Positions 8,812 through 17,965 of a DNA stretch of 64,000 bases are shown one piece after another (position 1 is the stretch's first letter; each line of letters opens with the position of its first letter). Made by a program: the position numbers and the translations under genes. Source of the DNA: Methanoplanus limicola DSM 2279 (GTDB lineage Archaea; Halobacteriota; Methanomicrobia; Methanomicrobiales; Methanomicrobiaceae); the NCBI RefSeq assembly GCF_000243255.1, contig NZ_CM001436.1:124692-188691 (forward strand). Reading direction: 5' to 3'. The notes under the pieces were generated by a model. It had not been told where the DNA came from, made no database searches, and saw nothing but the letters and a program-made list of their open reading frames with translations.

Positions 8812-10104
8812 ATGGGATTAAATATTGAACTGCTTCTAAAAAATGCAAGGCTTCCTGACGGCCTTATAAAAGACATATCAGTTTCAGAAGGCAGAGTCCT
8901 TCACTGCGGATCAGTTTTTGGCCACGCGGAATCTGTGATTGACTGCAAAAGCCGCCTCTGCCTTCCCGGAGCCATAGACATGCATGTCCATATCCGCGGC
9001 GGTGAACAGTCATATAAAGAGACCTGGGAATCCGGCACAAAGAGTGCCGTCTCCGGCGGTGTCACAACTGTGGTTGACCAGCCAAACACAGTCCCGCCTC
9101 TTACAGATGCCGCCGTGTATGAAAAACGTCTCAGAGAAGCGAAGGAGCAGTCGTACTGCAACTTTGGAATAAACGGAGGGGTTTACCCAAAATCTGACCT
9201 AAAAGGTCTGTACAAAGCAGGAGCACTTGCCTTTGGCGAGATCTTTGCGGCACCGTCAAGCTATGGGGATGCGCTGGAAGAATCACAGCTGAAAGATTCA
9301 CTGGATAAAATTTCGGAGATGAATGCAACTGCAACGGTTCACACTGAAATTGTGCTTGAAGGTGACGATGATTCACTCATTGATCACGACAATTTAAGGC
9401 CCGGAGATCTTGAGGCCAATGCCGTGGAATATATCTGTAAACTTGCAGATCCTAAGATGAAACTTCACTTCTGCCATCTATCATCACCTTTTTCAATAGA
9501 TGCAGTGCCGGCCGGCTATACGCTTGAAGTTATGCCGCACCACCTTTTCCTGACACCTGAGATGTTTGAAGATAAAGAAAACCCCGGATACGGAAAGGTA
9601 AACCCGCCACTGAGAGACAGAAAAATAGTTGACGCCATCTGGAAAAGGTGGGAGAGGATTGATGTCATTGCATCGGACCATGCGCCGCATACCAGGGAAG
9701 AGAAGTCTGCCGGATTTTCTGAGGTCCCGTCCGGAATTCCGGGCACAGGAACAATGATGCCCCTTCTGCTTGAAAGGTGCCTTGAAAAAGGCGGCATTAC
9801 ACTGGAATCAGTTCTCAGAAAAACGGTTACAAAGCCGGCAGATATTCTTGGGATAGAGCCTCCGGGATTTTTAAAAGGTCAGAAAGCAGATTTTGCGGTT
9901 TACAGCAATGAAAAGGAAATTATCACTGCTGACAGACTGTTCTCAAAGGCCGGATGGACGCCCTATGAGGGAATGAACGGCATATTTCCGGAAATTGTTG
10001 TCATTAACGGAGAGCATGTTTATGAAGACGGAAGTTTCCTGCAGAGATCTTCAGAATGGATCTGCGGGGATGGTTATATAGCCAAAGAAGATAAATATAT
10101 ATAG
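8812..10104 (+). CDS. pyrC: Dihydroorotase
   Basis: Third enzyme of pyrimidine synthesis: it interconverts carbamoyl-aspartate and dihydroorotate. The 430-residue type I amidohydrolase has the metal ligands H58 and H60 in DMHVHIRGG, a HLSS segment carrying a further histidine, MPHHLFL, and catalytic D289 in SDHAPH. The product-loop VPSGIPGTGTMMPLLL is typical of dihydroorotases. Upstream AAAGGGGAAT serves as ribosome site. The last codons (AAATATATATAG) double as the TATA box of the following structured RNA. Another pathway gene, pyrE, lies about 10 kb away. Confidence 0.95.
   Translation: MGLNIELLLKNARLPDGLIKDISVSEGRVLHCGSVFGHAESVIDCKSRLCLPGAIDMHVHIRGGEQSYKETWESGTKSAVSGGVTTVVDQPNTVPPLTDAAVYEKRLREAKEQSYCNFGINGGVYPKSDLKGLYKAGALAFGEIFAAPSSYGDALEESQLKDSLDKISEMNATATVHTEIVLEGDDDSLIDHDNLRPGDLEANAVEYICKLADPKMKLHFCHLSSPFSIDAVPAGYTLEVMPHHLFLTPEMFEDKENPGYGKVNPPLRDRKIVDAIWKRWERIDVIASDHAPHTREEKSAGFSEVPSGIPGTGTMMPLLLERCLEKGGITLESVLRKTVTKPADILGIEPPGFLKGQKADFAVYSNEKEIITADRLFSKAGWTPYEGMNGIFPEIVVINGEHVYEDGSFLQRSSEWICGDGYIAKEDKYI
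10093..10103 (+). promoter_or_regulatory. TATA box for the structured RNA at 10126
   Basis: AAATATATATA overlaps the last codons and stop of pyrC and sits 24-30 bases before GGTCCCCGC, where the first hairpin begins. This spacing equals the normal archaeal TATA-to-start distance. Confidence 0.5.
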
Positions 10105-10125
10105 CCGATAAATGCGTTTCTTTTA

Positions 10126-10275
10126 GGTCCCCGCCTGATCACAGGAAGAATCCTGACATGATGTGCGGGACAACCCGGATACGCGACAGGTATTTAAAAC
10201 GCCCGGTTGGGTTTGACAGGTGAAGTTACGGCCGCAGAGCCACTTATGATCCATGTCTGTTAATACCGGGCGACA
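10126..10275 (+). ncRNA. Candidate two-hairpin H/ACA guide RNA
   Basis: Two hairpins, each followed by ACA. Hairpin 1: GTCCCCGC (10127-10134) pairs with GCGGGAC (10165-10171) with one bulged C; above it CAGGA/TCCTG closes an AGAA loop, with CTGA and TGATG elements on opposite strands; ACA at 10170-10172. Hairpin 2: CGCCCGGT (10200-10207) pairs perfectly with ACCGGGCG (10265-10272); an unpaired pocket, then GACAGG (10215-10220) with CCATGTC (10251-10257); TGA and ATGAT flank the upper stem as in a kink-turn; ACA at 10273-10275. The upper stem ends 15 bases before the second ACA, within the 14-16 base rule for pseudouridine guides. A correctly placed TATA box precedes it. Hairpin 2 is the stronger half; the two could be separate RNAs. 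Confidence 0.55.
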
Positions 10276-10299
10276 TTTTACTTTTAAGCTACGATTAAG

Positions 10300-10617
10300 A
10301 TGAATTTAGAGGATGCAGTTTTTAAATCCGGAACTGGTATTACCATTACCCTTGATGTAAGTCCCGGAAGCAAAAAAACACAGTTTCCTTCCGGATATAA
10401 TGAGTGGAGAAAGGCAATATTGTGCAGAATTTCTGCCCCGCCTGTTGACGGAAAAGCCAATAAGGAAATTGAACGGGCAGTTTCAGACTTTTTTTCAATA
10501 CCAAAAAGAAATGTTTCCATCATCTCAGGCCAGACCTCATCACTTAAGCGTGTCCTGATTGAGGGTATCGAACCTGACAGAGCAGTGGAACTCTTAAAAT
10601 CATCAATAAATAAATAA
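10300..10617 (+). CDS. DUF167 / UPF0235 (YggU) family protein
   Basis: A 105-residue protein matching the small YggU-type alpha/beta family of unknown function. Landmarks are VSPGSKKT near residue 25, RISAPPVDGKANKEIERAVSDFF and the SIISGQTSSLKRVLIEGI end, where SG-x-SS-x-K is the family hallmark. Bacterial and archaeal members often sit beside translation or envelope genes without known role. ATG 10300 is preferred. No strong ribosome site is visible, so it may be read from the upstream RNA transcript or be nearly leaderless. Confidence 0.88.
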   Translation: MNLEDAVFKSGTGITITLDVSPGSKKTQFPSGYNEWRKAILCRISAPPVDGKANKEIERAVSDFFSIPKRNVSIISGQTSSLKRVLIEGIEPDRAVELLKSSINK

Positions 10618-10804
10618 TTGAACAATATTTCCGCGCCGGAAAAATGCCTGAAAAATAAGCAATTATTTCCACATAAGATACTGCTTCCTGCATCAAATAC
10701 CGGATTCTGTATTAACCATCATCCGGCAGATTTTTACCCGTAAATAATTTTTTCCGGAAAAATTCTGTACTCAGAATCCCGGGCAAAAATAAACCATCAC
10801 AACG

Positions 10805-10815
10805 ATATATATAAT
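10805..10815 (+). promoter_or_regulatory. TATA box of dnaG
   Basis: ATATATATAAT lies about 90 bases before the dnaG start, predicting initiation near 10838 and a leader of roughly 65-70 bases. The leader has three purine-rich sites in series (CAGGAG near 10854, AGGAG near 10873, AGGAGG near 10892); only the last is properly spaced from the TTG start. Confidence 0.45.
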
Positions 10816-10905
10816 TTTAATTACTACTAATCACTGTCATATGCCTGACCTATCAGGAGTTATATCATTTCACAGGAGATTACAGCATTACAGGAGGAAT
10901 TATTA

Positions 10906-12117
10906 TTGTACTTATCAGAAACAACAAAATATCAGATTCATGCAACATTTGAAGCGGAGGGAATTGTTGAAAAATCAGATGTAATCGGAGCAATTTTCGG
11001 CCAGACTGAGGGCATTCTTGGAGAGGACCTTGACCTCCGGGACCTTCAGAGATCCGGTCGTCTCGGACGAATTGATGTCCGGACAGAGAGCCGTAAAGGC
11101 CAGACAAAAGGCGAGATTACAATCTATTCATCGATAGATAAAATCGAAACTGCATTACTTGCTGCATCCCTTGAGACCATTGAGAGGGTGGGACCCTGCG
11201 CCTCAAGATTTGCCATCAGAAATATTGAGGATATCCGCATATCCAAGAGAAAGGTGATCATTTCGAGGGCCAAGGAACTTTTAGCCGGAAGCTTTGAAGA
11301 ATGTGATTTTGACACAAATGAGATACTGGATGAGATAAGAGAACATTCAAGAATTGAGAAGGTCATAGAATACGGCCCTGAAAAACTCCCTTCCGGACCG
11401 AATGTCGTGGATTCTGATGCAATTATCGTTGTGGAGGGACGTGCGGACGTTATTAACCTGTTAAGATACGGAATTAAAAATGCAATTGCCGTTGAGGGCA
11501 CAAATGTTCCGGCTTCAATTATTGACCTCTGTGAAAAAAAGACAGCCACAGCGTTTATGGACGGTGACCGGGGTGGGGATTTAATTATAAGTGAACTTCT
11601 CCAGGTTGCGGATATTGACTTTATTGCAGTAAGTCCGAGAGGAAAAAATGTAGAGGAGATGACCAGAAAGGAGATCATAAAACCTCTGAGAAATAAAATC
11701 CCGGCTGAACTTGCACTGACGTCAGAAGGACGGCTGGACACAAATATTCTCTCCCTCCATTCTGAAAAGATGAGAAAAGAGAAGGAAGAAGAGGATAAAA
11801 AAGAGCAGAATGAACCTGTTATGCCACAGCATGAGAAATTACTGCATAGTATGATGAAAGAGGTTCGGGAGCAGAATATTGTCAGATTCCTCTCAGTTGC
11901 AGACGAAACCATAAGTGAGTATCCATCTGATGAAATTGAAGCTGCCTTAAAAAAGGCTGACGATAATGTCTCAGGAGTAGTTACCGGGCAGACCATTGAC
12001 CAGAATCTTCTTGACCTGATTGCAATGCATGGAATATCCATGATCGCCGCGCCGGATTTCAGGGATATAGTCAAAAAGCCCGTATCTGTCAGACTTATGA
12101 AGATTAATCAGCCGTAA
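10906..12117 (+). CDS. dnaG: DnaG-like primase, exosome-associated
   Basis: A 403-residue archaeal DnaG. The TOPRIM domain is centred on [12 protein letters not shown] (about residue 176, catalytic Glu) and [10 protein letters not shown] (about 219, the DxD pair), with [12 protein letters not shown] between. Archaeal DnaG lacks the bacterial zinc-finger and helicase-binding domains; it can make short primers and is a core subunit of the archaeal RNA exosome, bridging Csl4 and poly(A)-binding. The C-terminus holds a charged helical linker ([15 protein letters not shown]) and a conserved end domain. Start is TTG 10906 behind AGGAGG at a good distance; no ATG fits. Confidence 0.95.
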   Translation: MYLSETTKYQIHATFEAEGIVEKSDVIGAIFGQTEGILGEDLDLRDLQRSGRLGRIDVRTESRKGQTKGEITIYSSIDKIETALLAASLETIERVGPCASRFAIRNIEDIRISKRKVIISRAKELLAGSFEECDFDTNEILDEIREHSRIEKVIEYGPEKLPSGPNVVDSDAIIVVEGRADVINLLRYGIKNAIAVEGTNVPASIIDLCEKKTATAFMDGDRGGDLIISELLQVADIDFIAVSPRGKNVEEMTRKEIIKPLRNKIPAELALTSEGRLDTNILSLHSEKMRKEKEEEDKKEQNEPVMPQHEKLLHSMMKEVREQNIVRFLSVADETISEYPSDEIEAALKKADDNVSGVVTGQTIDQNLLDLIAMHGISMIAAPDFRDIVKKPVSVRLMKINQP

Positions 12118-12319
12118 TTATGGCTGTATAGTGTCTGAAAAAATGCTTAACCGGGCGGAGGTCAGCAAAGGGTTATGGTAGAACTGAAAATCACCCCTTC
12201 AAGTTAAATGGTTTGAAACACAAATTGTAATATCAATCCTTCAGAGGACAAACCACCGCCTCTTAAAATAAGCCATTATAACCTTAAAAAGGCAATATAA
12301 TGACATATAAGGGATATTT

Positions 12320-12640
12320 TTGGATGTGAAATCAGTGCACAAAGACGAACTAATAGCGCTACACCAGTTCATGTTTACCATTAAGGAAAACCTGCAGAAA
12401 GCTAATGCAAACGCTTCATTTTCCGAATACGAGGGATTAAAAGTACTTCCAACCCAGACGCATAAAAGCAAAATGGAGCATAAGCATGCAATATTTATTC
12501 TTGGTGAAGAGATTGCCGATGCTATGAAAGATATTGAACCTTCAGCGGCAAAAAGAATATCAGCAAGAATGCATGAACTGGCATTAAAGACAGAGAAAGA
12601 GATAGATGAAGATTCCGAAAGGGGCCACAGAAAATACTGA
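12320..12640 (+). CDS. UPF0058 family protein
   Basis: A 106-residue helical protein of an archaea-specific uncharacterised family. The N-terminal HKDELIALHQFMFTIKENL and the KMEHKHAIFILGEEIADAM block with His residues are its hallmark. TTG 12320 lies six bases after AAGGG; GTG codons at 12326 and 12332 are alternatives, the last giving the commonest family N-terminus (V/M-HKDEL). Function unknown. Confidence 0.85.
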   Translation: MDVKSVHKDELIALHQFMFTIKENLQKANANASFSEYEGLKVLPTQTHKSKMEHKHAIFILGEEIADAMKDIEPSAAKRISARMHELALKTEKEIDEDSERGHRKY

Positions 12641-12663
12641 AATATTTTCAGACAGCCTAATTT

Positions 12664-12700
12664 AAGTTTTTTTACTGAAGTTTTTTTACTGAAGTTTTTT
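12664..12700. repeat. 14-bp tandem repeat, about 2.6 copies
   Basis: Unit AAGTTTTTTTACTG at 12664-12677 and 12678-12691, with a partial third copy to 12700. The T-runs would also terminate transcription of the UPF0058 gene. Confidence 0.85.
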
Positions 12701-12778
12701 CCCGGTATTTACATCATTCCGGAATTATTTAGCATCTGCAATGGTTTTTACCATCCGGTGATTATTCTGAATATTTTT

Positions 12779-12841
12779 GATTATCATACCTTCAGATGCG
12801 ATTATCATACCTTCAGATGCGATTATCATACCTTCAGATGC
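12779..12841. repeat. 21-bp tandem repeat, three exact copies
   Basis: Identical units occupy 12779-12799, 12800-12820 and 12821-12841, each running GATTATCATACC then TTCAGATGC. Lack of divergence suggests recent amplification. No dyad symmetry that would mark it as CRISPR or operator. Confidence 0.95.
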
Positions 12842-12931
12842 AGTCATACAGAGACTCCCTGAATCAGCAGGAGTCGGCCAGTGAAGGTTATTTTGCTGGT
12901 AAAACTACGATCAATTCTGATTTATCTAATC

Positions 12932-12969
12932 AATACGACCAATTCTGATCAATACGACCAATTCTGATC
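12932..12969. repeat. 19-bp tandem repeat, two exact copies
   Basis: AATACGACCAATTCTGATC at 12932-12950 and again at 12951-12969, flanked by further partial TCAATTCTGAT matches (from 12911). Confidence 0.9.
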
Positions 12970-13164
12970 AGTTCAGACCATAAAATAATATATCCATACA
13001 AAAATGGCAAATAAATAAATTATATATGCTGAAATTACTTACAGTTACTCATCAGCTATAAAATCCTGAGGATTTTTGGTATGGAAATAAAAACAAAAAA
13101 GTACTGATAACAGATTGTTGATTATCGGTATTTTTTTTTGAAATACAGTTAGTGGTGTATCATA

Positions 13165-16100
13165 ATGAATAAAGTAAGAGAAACTGTTGAAAAATTTCTA
13201 AAAGACAAAAATAGTGCATTACTCAATCCCGATGATTTTAAAGATCAGGAGAAGGAATATGCAGAGCTTTTAAACATCCTTATGGATGAGATTAAAAATA
13301 TTGAAGAACTGAGGGAAAAAGAATCAAAAGAGGCAGAAAAACTACAGAAGCGTGCAGATGCCTTTTTGAAATACAACCCGCAGGGAATCACTATGCTTGC
13401 TGCTGACAAGCACAGGCTTGATCTCAACAAAGAGTATCAGAATATCTGGCGTGGAAGCTATGACGAACTGATGGCCAAGAAGCTCTATGATTTTGATATA
13501 ACAATTACAGGCGGAGACGATTTCTATGCCTCATATGAGACAAAAAGAAATGCAGTCTCAGACCTTGAGATAAAATGGCCTGATGGTGAAGTCAGTTACC
13601 TCAGGCTCTTTCAGACACCAATTCTTGATGATGACGGTGAAATTGACGTCAATTACTATATCTATCAGGATCTTACCGAGCAGACCGAAAAGATGAATGC
13701 CATCAGGAAACTTGAGGAGCAGTCAAATGCAATTGTCCAGGAAAACCCGATGCCGATTCTTCTCTGGAATAAAGATATGTCTGTCAGAAAATCAAACAGG
13801 GCATTCACAGAACTGACAGGATTTTCAGAAGAGGAAACTGACAACCTGACAATCAGAGATTTTAAATACATAAAACAGGCCGGAAAATCAATTGCACAGA
13901 CCATAGAGGCAAAAACCGCGAGCCACGGTGAGGCAACGATAGAGTTCCCATCCGGAATAAAAATCGTTGAGAGGTATAATATTCCGCTGCTTGATGAAAA
14001 AGGCATGGTTGACTCTGTTTTAACGGTTTACAACGACATCACAGCGTTAAGAGAAGAGATAAACAACTCCAAAAAACTACAGAAACGCGCAGAGGCTTTC
14101 TTAAAGGACAACCCGCAGGGAATAACTGTTCTTGCAGGCGATAAGCACAGGCTTGACCTGAATAAAGAATATGAACGTATATGGCGGGGAACATACGATG
14201 AACTGATGGCAAAGAAACTCTATGACTTTGACATTACAGTTACAGGCGGCGATGACTTCTATGCATCGTATGAGACAAAGAGAAAGGCAGTATCAGACCT
14301 TGAGATAAACTGGCAGAGCGGAGAAAAGACATATCTCAGGCTATTCCAGACTCCTATTCTTGATGAGAACGGTGAAATTGATGTAAATTACTACATCTAC
14401 CAGGACTTAACCGAAGAGGTTGAGAAGATAAGCAACATAAAAAAACTTGAAGAGCAGTCCAATGCCATAGTTCAGGAAAATCCTATGCCCATAATATTGT
14501 GGGAAAAGGACATGAGTGTGAAGCAGTCAAACAGAGCATTCATAGAAATGTCCGGATTTACTGAAAATGAGGCAAAAAATCTCACCATCAACGATTTTAA
14601 ATACATAGAACAGACCGGAAAATCGGTTGCCGAAACCATTGAGACAAAAAAGGCAAGTTATGGAGACGCCACAATCGAGTTCCCCGGCGGAATTAAGACT
14701 GTTGAGAGATACAACATCCCGATGCTTGATGAATCCGGAACTGTGGACTTTGTTTTAACGGTTTACAACGATATCACCCAGCTCAGAGAAGAAATTAATA
14801 ACTCCAAAAAACTACAGAAGCGTGCCGAGACATTCCTCAAAGACAATCCTCAGGCAATAACAATGCTTGCACCCGACAAGCACAGGCTTGATCTCAATAA
14901 AGAATATGAGAGGGCATGGCGCGGAAGCTATGAAGAACTGATGGCAAAGAAGCTTTATGACTTTGACATTGATGTCACAGGTGACGACTTCTATGCCTCA
15001 TACGAGACAAAGAGAAAGGCAGTATCCGACCTTGAGATCAGATGGCCCGATAACACCAAATCATACCTGAGGCTCTTCCAGACACCTATTCTTGACGATG
15101 ACGGTAATATTGATGTGAACTACTACATCTACCAGGACAGGACTGCTGAAGTGTCACAGAGCCTTTACATGGACAGAGAGGTTGCAAAGATTGCAGCAGA
15201 TCTTGAAGCAATAGCAGCCGGTAAACCCGAAGACATAAAGCTTGATGTAGGCGAAGCAGACAGTTACACAAAAGAGATAAGAGAGCAGTTTGTTGAAATA
15301 TCCTCATCAATTAAAGTGGTCTATACTACCCTCCTTGAACTTATCAATGATATTGATAATCTTGTAGTGGCAGGACAGGACGGCAACCTTTCCGAAAGGG
15401 CAGACGGCAAAAAATACGAAGGGATCTATTCAGGGCTTGTTGAAAATATCAACAATCTCATGCAGGGCATTGCAACACCCATACATGAAGCGATGTCACT
15501 ATCAGGACACTACGCCAAAGGAGACTTCACAGCAAGGTTTTCAGACGGTATAACAGTCAAAGGTGATTTTGAGAGGTTTAAACATGAACTGAACAATGTC
15601 GGTAAAAATATCTCCGAAAGCCTTGGTGTAGCAAACGATGTCACAAAACAGATTGTAATCAATTCAGGAGAGATCAGCAGGGGAACTGACGAAGTTGGCA
15701 AGGCGGCGGAAGAGGTTGCACATACAAGCCAGAAAGCAGCAGACCTTACCAGAAAGCTTCTGGAGAGCATAGAAGATATTAACCGCCAGATTGCCGACCT
15801 TTCAGCATCAAACGAGGAGATTGCAAGCACATCACAGGAAGTATTCAACGCGGCAAACCACGTTGTTGAGATTGGCAGGGAAGCGCAGAACCTCGGCAAT
15901 GATGCGAACCGGAAGATGGGCAATGTAGAGAAGATCGCAAACGAGAGTGTCCTTGATATAAACGAACTGACCGAGAAGGTTAAAGAAGTCAGCAATGTAG
16001 TAAAACTGATCAATGATATAACCGGACAGATCAATCTCCTTGCGCTCAATGCAGCGATAGAAGCAGCACGTGCCGGAGAACACGGAAGAGGATTTGCAGT

Positions 16101-16545
16101 TGTGGCAGGTGAAGTCAAAAACCTGGCAGGAGAGGCAAGGGCAGCAGCAGATTCAATAGGTAATGTTGTATCCATGGTTCAGGCCAGCAGTGAGAAGACA
16201 GCGAAGGCAATAACATCTGCGAACAATGAGATCGTTGACGGTGTCGGAAGCGTTACAAAGACAATAGAAGCCCTGAATACTATCATCAGTAATGCCGGGC
16301 AGGTCTCAACCGATATAGGTGAGATTACAAGGGCCATTGAAGATCAGGCCAACATCTCCAATAATGTTGTCCGTTCGGCTGATACCGGAACAGAACAGAC
16401 AAAGGAAGTTCAGAAAGAAGCAGAAGAACTTGCAGCACTTGCAGAAGAAGCAAGCGCATCTGTAGAGGAGATTGGCAGCGCAATTCATGAAGTAAGTGAA
16501 CTTGCAAATAAACTTGAAGCCGCAAACTCAAAGTTCAAATGCTGA
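13165..16545 (+). CDS. Soluble methyl-accepting chemotaxis protein with five duplicated PAS-type domains
   Basis: A 1126-residue chemoreceptor with no membrane segment, so a cytoplasmic sensor. After a short N-terminal helix it has alternating sensor domains A-B-A-B-A from about residue 59 to 660. Each A starts KLQKRA (residues 59, 304, 549) and each B contains [11 protein letters not shown], so an A+B unit repeats every 245 residues. A HAMP-like region (about 690-820) follows, then the signalling hairpin with its tip at [22 protein letters not shown]. The C-terminus has Glu/Gln-rich helices suited to methylation but no CheR-tethering tail. The adjacent cheW implies coupling to CheA, which is not in the window. 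Ligand unknown. Confidence 0.95.
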   Translation: MNKVRETVEKFLKDKNSALLNPDDFKDQEKEYAELLNILMDEIKNIEELREKESKEAEKLQKRADAFLKYNPQGITMLAADKHRLDLNKEYQNIWRGSYDELMAKKLYDFDITITGGDDFYASYETKRNAVSDLEIKWPDGEVSYLRLFQTPILDDDGEIDVNYYIYQDLTEQTEKMNAIRKLEEQSNAIVQENPMPILLWNKDMSVRKSNRAFTELTGFSEEETDNLTIRDFKYIKQAGKSIAQTIEAKTASHGEATIEFPSGIKIVERYNIPLLDEKGMVDSVLTVYNDITALREEINNSKKLQKRAEAFLKDNPQGITVLAGDKHRLDLNKEYERIWRGTYDELMAKKLYDFDITVTGGDDFYASYETKRKAVSDLEINWQSGEKTYLRLFQTPILDENGEIDVNYYIYQDLTEEVEKISNIKKLEEQSNAIVQENPMPIILWEKDMSVKQSNRAFIEMSGFTENEAKNLTINDFKYIEQTGKSVAETIETKKASYGDATIEFPGGIKTVERYNIPMLDESGTVDFVLTVYNDITQLREEINNSKKLQKRAETFLKDNPQAITMLAPDKHRLDLNKEYERAWRGSYEELMAKKLYDFDIDVTGDDFYASYETKRKAVSDLEIRWPDNTKSYLRLFQTPILDDDGNIDVNYYIYQDRTAEVSQSLYMDREVAKIAADLEAIAAGKPEDIKLDVGEADSYTKEIREQFVEISSSIKVVYTTLLELINDIDNLVVAGQDGNLSERADGKKYEGIYSGLVENINNLMQGIATPIHEAMSLSGHYAKGDFTARFSDGITVKGDFERFKHELNNVGKNISESLGVANDVTKQIVINSGEISRGTDEVGKAAEEVAHTSQKAADLTRKLLESIEDINRQIADLSASNEEIASTSQEVFNAANHVVEIGREAQNLGNDANRKMGNVEKIANESVLDINELTEKVKEVSNVVKLINDITGQINLLALNAAIEAARAGEHGRGFAVVAGEVKNLAGEARAAADSIGNVVSMVQASSEKTAKAITSANNEIVDGVGSVTKTIEALNTIISNAGQVSTDIGEITRAIEDQANISNNVVRSADTGTEQTKEVQKEAEELAALAEEASASVEEIGSAIHEVSELANKLEAANSKFKC

Positions 16546-16565
16546 CAGAAAGGAGATAAGACACA

Positions 16566-17018
16566 ATGATGATTGATGTTGTACAGTTTGAAATATCGGG
16601 CGTTCACTACGCCCTCGATATACATATTGCCAGAGAGATAGTCGAGATGATGCCGATAACACCGGTTCCAAGGGCACCGGCACATATTGCAGGCATCATC
16701 AATCTCAGAGGAGAGATTACCAACATTCTGAACCTGAATCAGCTTATGGGCCTTCCGGCCGGAGATAAAGCAGAAAATCAAAAAATAATTGTTCTTGTTG
16801 CAGATGCGGCAAACGGATCAAATGTAGGCCTCATAGTTGATGATGTCCAGAGCGTACTACAGATATCCGAAGACGATGTTGACCAGATGGATGAGACAAT
16901 GTCAAGAGAAGCCTATGTTAAAGGCATTATTAAAATCGGTAAGGAAGAGAACGGAACAAAAGACCTTGTAATCTGGATCGACATCGCAAAGATTCTTGCA
17001 GACACTCTGGTAAAATAA
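16566..17018 (+). CDS. cheW: Chemotaxis coupling protein CheW
   Basis: A 150-residue CheW domain protein: VVQFEISGVHYALDI, then ITPVPRAPAHIAGIINLRGEI, the conserved receptor/kinase contact region, and VGLIVDDVQSVLQI. It links the receptor tip to CheA in the cytoplasmic array. AAAGGAGAT ends about 8 bases before the ATG, and the gene begins 20 bases after the chemoreceptor stop, so the two are an operon. A T-tract follows at 17072-17078. Confidence 0.95.
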   Translation: MMIDVVQFEISGVHYALDIHIAREIVEMMPITPVPRAPAHIAGIINLRGEITNILNLNQLMGLPAGDKAENQKIIVLVADAANGSNVGLIVDDVQSVLQISEDDVDQMDETMSREAYVKGIIKIGKEENGTKDLVIWIDIAKILADTLVK

Positions 17019-17071
17019 TTATTGCAAAACACAGGACGATCAATAACTCAGAAAAAATACAACAAATAATA

Positions 17072-17078
17072 TTTTTTT
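17072..17078 (+). terminator. T-tract after cheW
   Basis: Seven T residues about 53 bases after the cheW stop, upstream of the convergent mptN-like gene. Confidence 0.4.
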
Positions 17079-17158
17079 AGACATTTAACATACATAAATG
17101 TCAGAGATAAACTGCCGGAATTTATACCAATAAACAGCAGAATAAAAAAAATCAGGAT

Positions 17159-17950
17159 TTAAATAGTTTTTTCCGTTTCTATCAGATATTCTGCGAGATA
17201 ATCCCAGATAGGCACGCCCATGCAGTGCCAGTTTGGCGTCCCGTTTACCTCAAGAACAGTGTATGAACCATTATAATCTAAAAGATCAACACCACAGTAG
17301 TCAATATCGACAGAGAGGGCAGCCCGTGAAGCAATATCTGCCATATCCTTTGGGATATCAAAGACAGGTACACCTGACCCTCCCTGGTGTATATTATGTG
17401 CAAAGGTATCAGACTCCCTTCTTATAGCACCTACCGCCTCACCATTGATCACAAATACCCGGTAATCACAGATATTTTCGATAAATTCCTGAATATAGTA
17501 CGGAGAGTCACCCAGCATCGAGATGTCATCCATCGGATAAATCCCGTTGCCGTCATAGCCATAAACCGGCTTATAAACAACCTTCTTCCGCTTCTTTAAG
17601 AATTCCTCCACTTTCTCCACCGAATCAGTAAATATCGTTTCAGGCGTCGGTACATTATCACGCAGAAGTCTGGCAGTTGTCTGGGCTTTATTAGCGCATA
17701 TCGCTATCGCCTCCGGAGAATTGACAACCTGATTGCTCAGATTCAGTGCAGAGATCGCATCAAAATGAATTCCGGTCTGCTTAATGCCGCATACCCAGAT
17801 GAGATCATTTTCGATGTCGCCGGAGAATAAGTCAATGCTGTCAAGGTCAAGGTATGAAAAATCCGCGCCCCTCTTTTTAAGTGCATCTGCAACCATCCCG
17901 GTGGAGTTGTCATCCGGCGTATCAGTGGGTTTTTTAACAATGCGTATCAT
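17159..17950 (-). CDS. mptN: RimK-type ATP-grasp ligase, MptN-like (tetrahydromethanopterin:glutamate ligase)
   Basis: A 263-residue ATP-grasp enzyme: KKVVYKPVYGYDGNGIYPM holds the nucleotide-binding strand and glycine loop, and LEVNGTPNWHCMGVP the metal-binding end. RimK-like ligases add glutamate through an amide bond; MJ0620 (MptN) does this to tetrahydromethanopterin, giving tetrahydrosarcinapterin. The assignment rests on the neighbour: immediately upstream lies the MJ0619-like pterin methylase, and MJ0619 and MJ0620 are also adjacent in Methanocaldococcus. The substrate amino acid could differ, because Methanomicrobiales are reported to make tatiopterins. The two genes are 15 bases apart and co-directional. 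Confidence 0.72.
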   Translation of the reverse strand: MIRIVKKPTDTPDDNSTGMVADALKKRGADFSYLDLDSIDLFSGDIENDLIWVCGIKQTGIHFDAISALNLSNQVVNSPEAIAICANKAQTTARLLRDNVPTPETIFTDSVEKVEEFLKKRKKVVYKPVYGYDGNGIYPMDDISMLGDSPYYIQEFIENICDYRVFVINGEAVGAIRRESDTFAHNIHQGGSGVPVFDIPKDMADIASRAALSVDIDYCGVDLLDYNGSYTVLEVNGTPNWHCMGVPIWDYLAEYLIETEKTI

Positions 17951-17965
17951 GTAAAAAAATGTTAT

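Larger units (their letters stand above)
12641..13164. other. Intergenic gap of about 520 bases with three tandem-repeat tracts
   Basis: No convincing reading frame. The gap holds three unrelated direct-repeat tracts listed separately (12664-12700, 12779-12841, 12932-12969), followed by an AT-rich region that must hold the chemoreceptor promoter. GGTG at 13154-13157 is a possible ribosome site for the receptor. Confidence 0.7.

Noticed and set aside
11124-12074. 316-codon reverse frame opposite dnaG
   Set aside because: Ser/Ile-rich composition is what the antisense of an acidic, AT-moderate gene gives; dnaG on the forward strand has all expected motifs.
12779-12841. CRISPR array
   Set aside because: The 21-bp copies abut directly with no spacers, and no cas gene is in the window.
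15510-16175. 221-codon reverse frame opposite the chemoreceptor signalling domain
   Set aside because: It is the antisense of the heptad-rich MCP hairpin, Ala/Ser-rich by mirror; no start signals.
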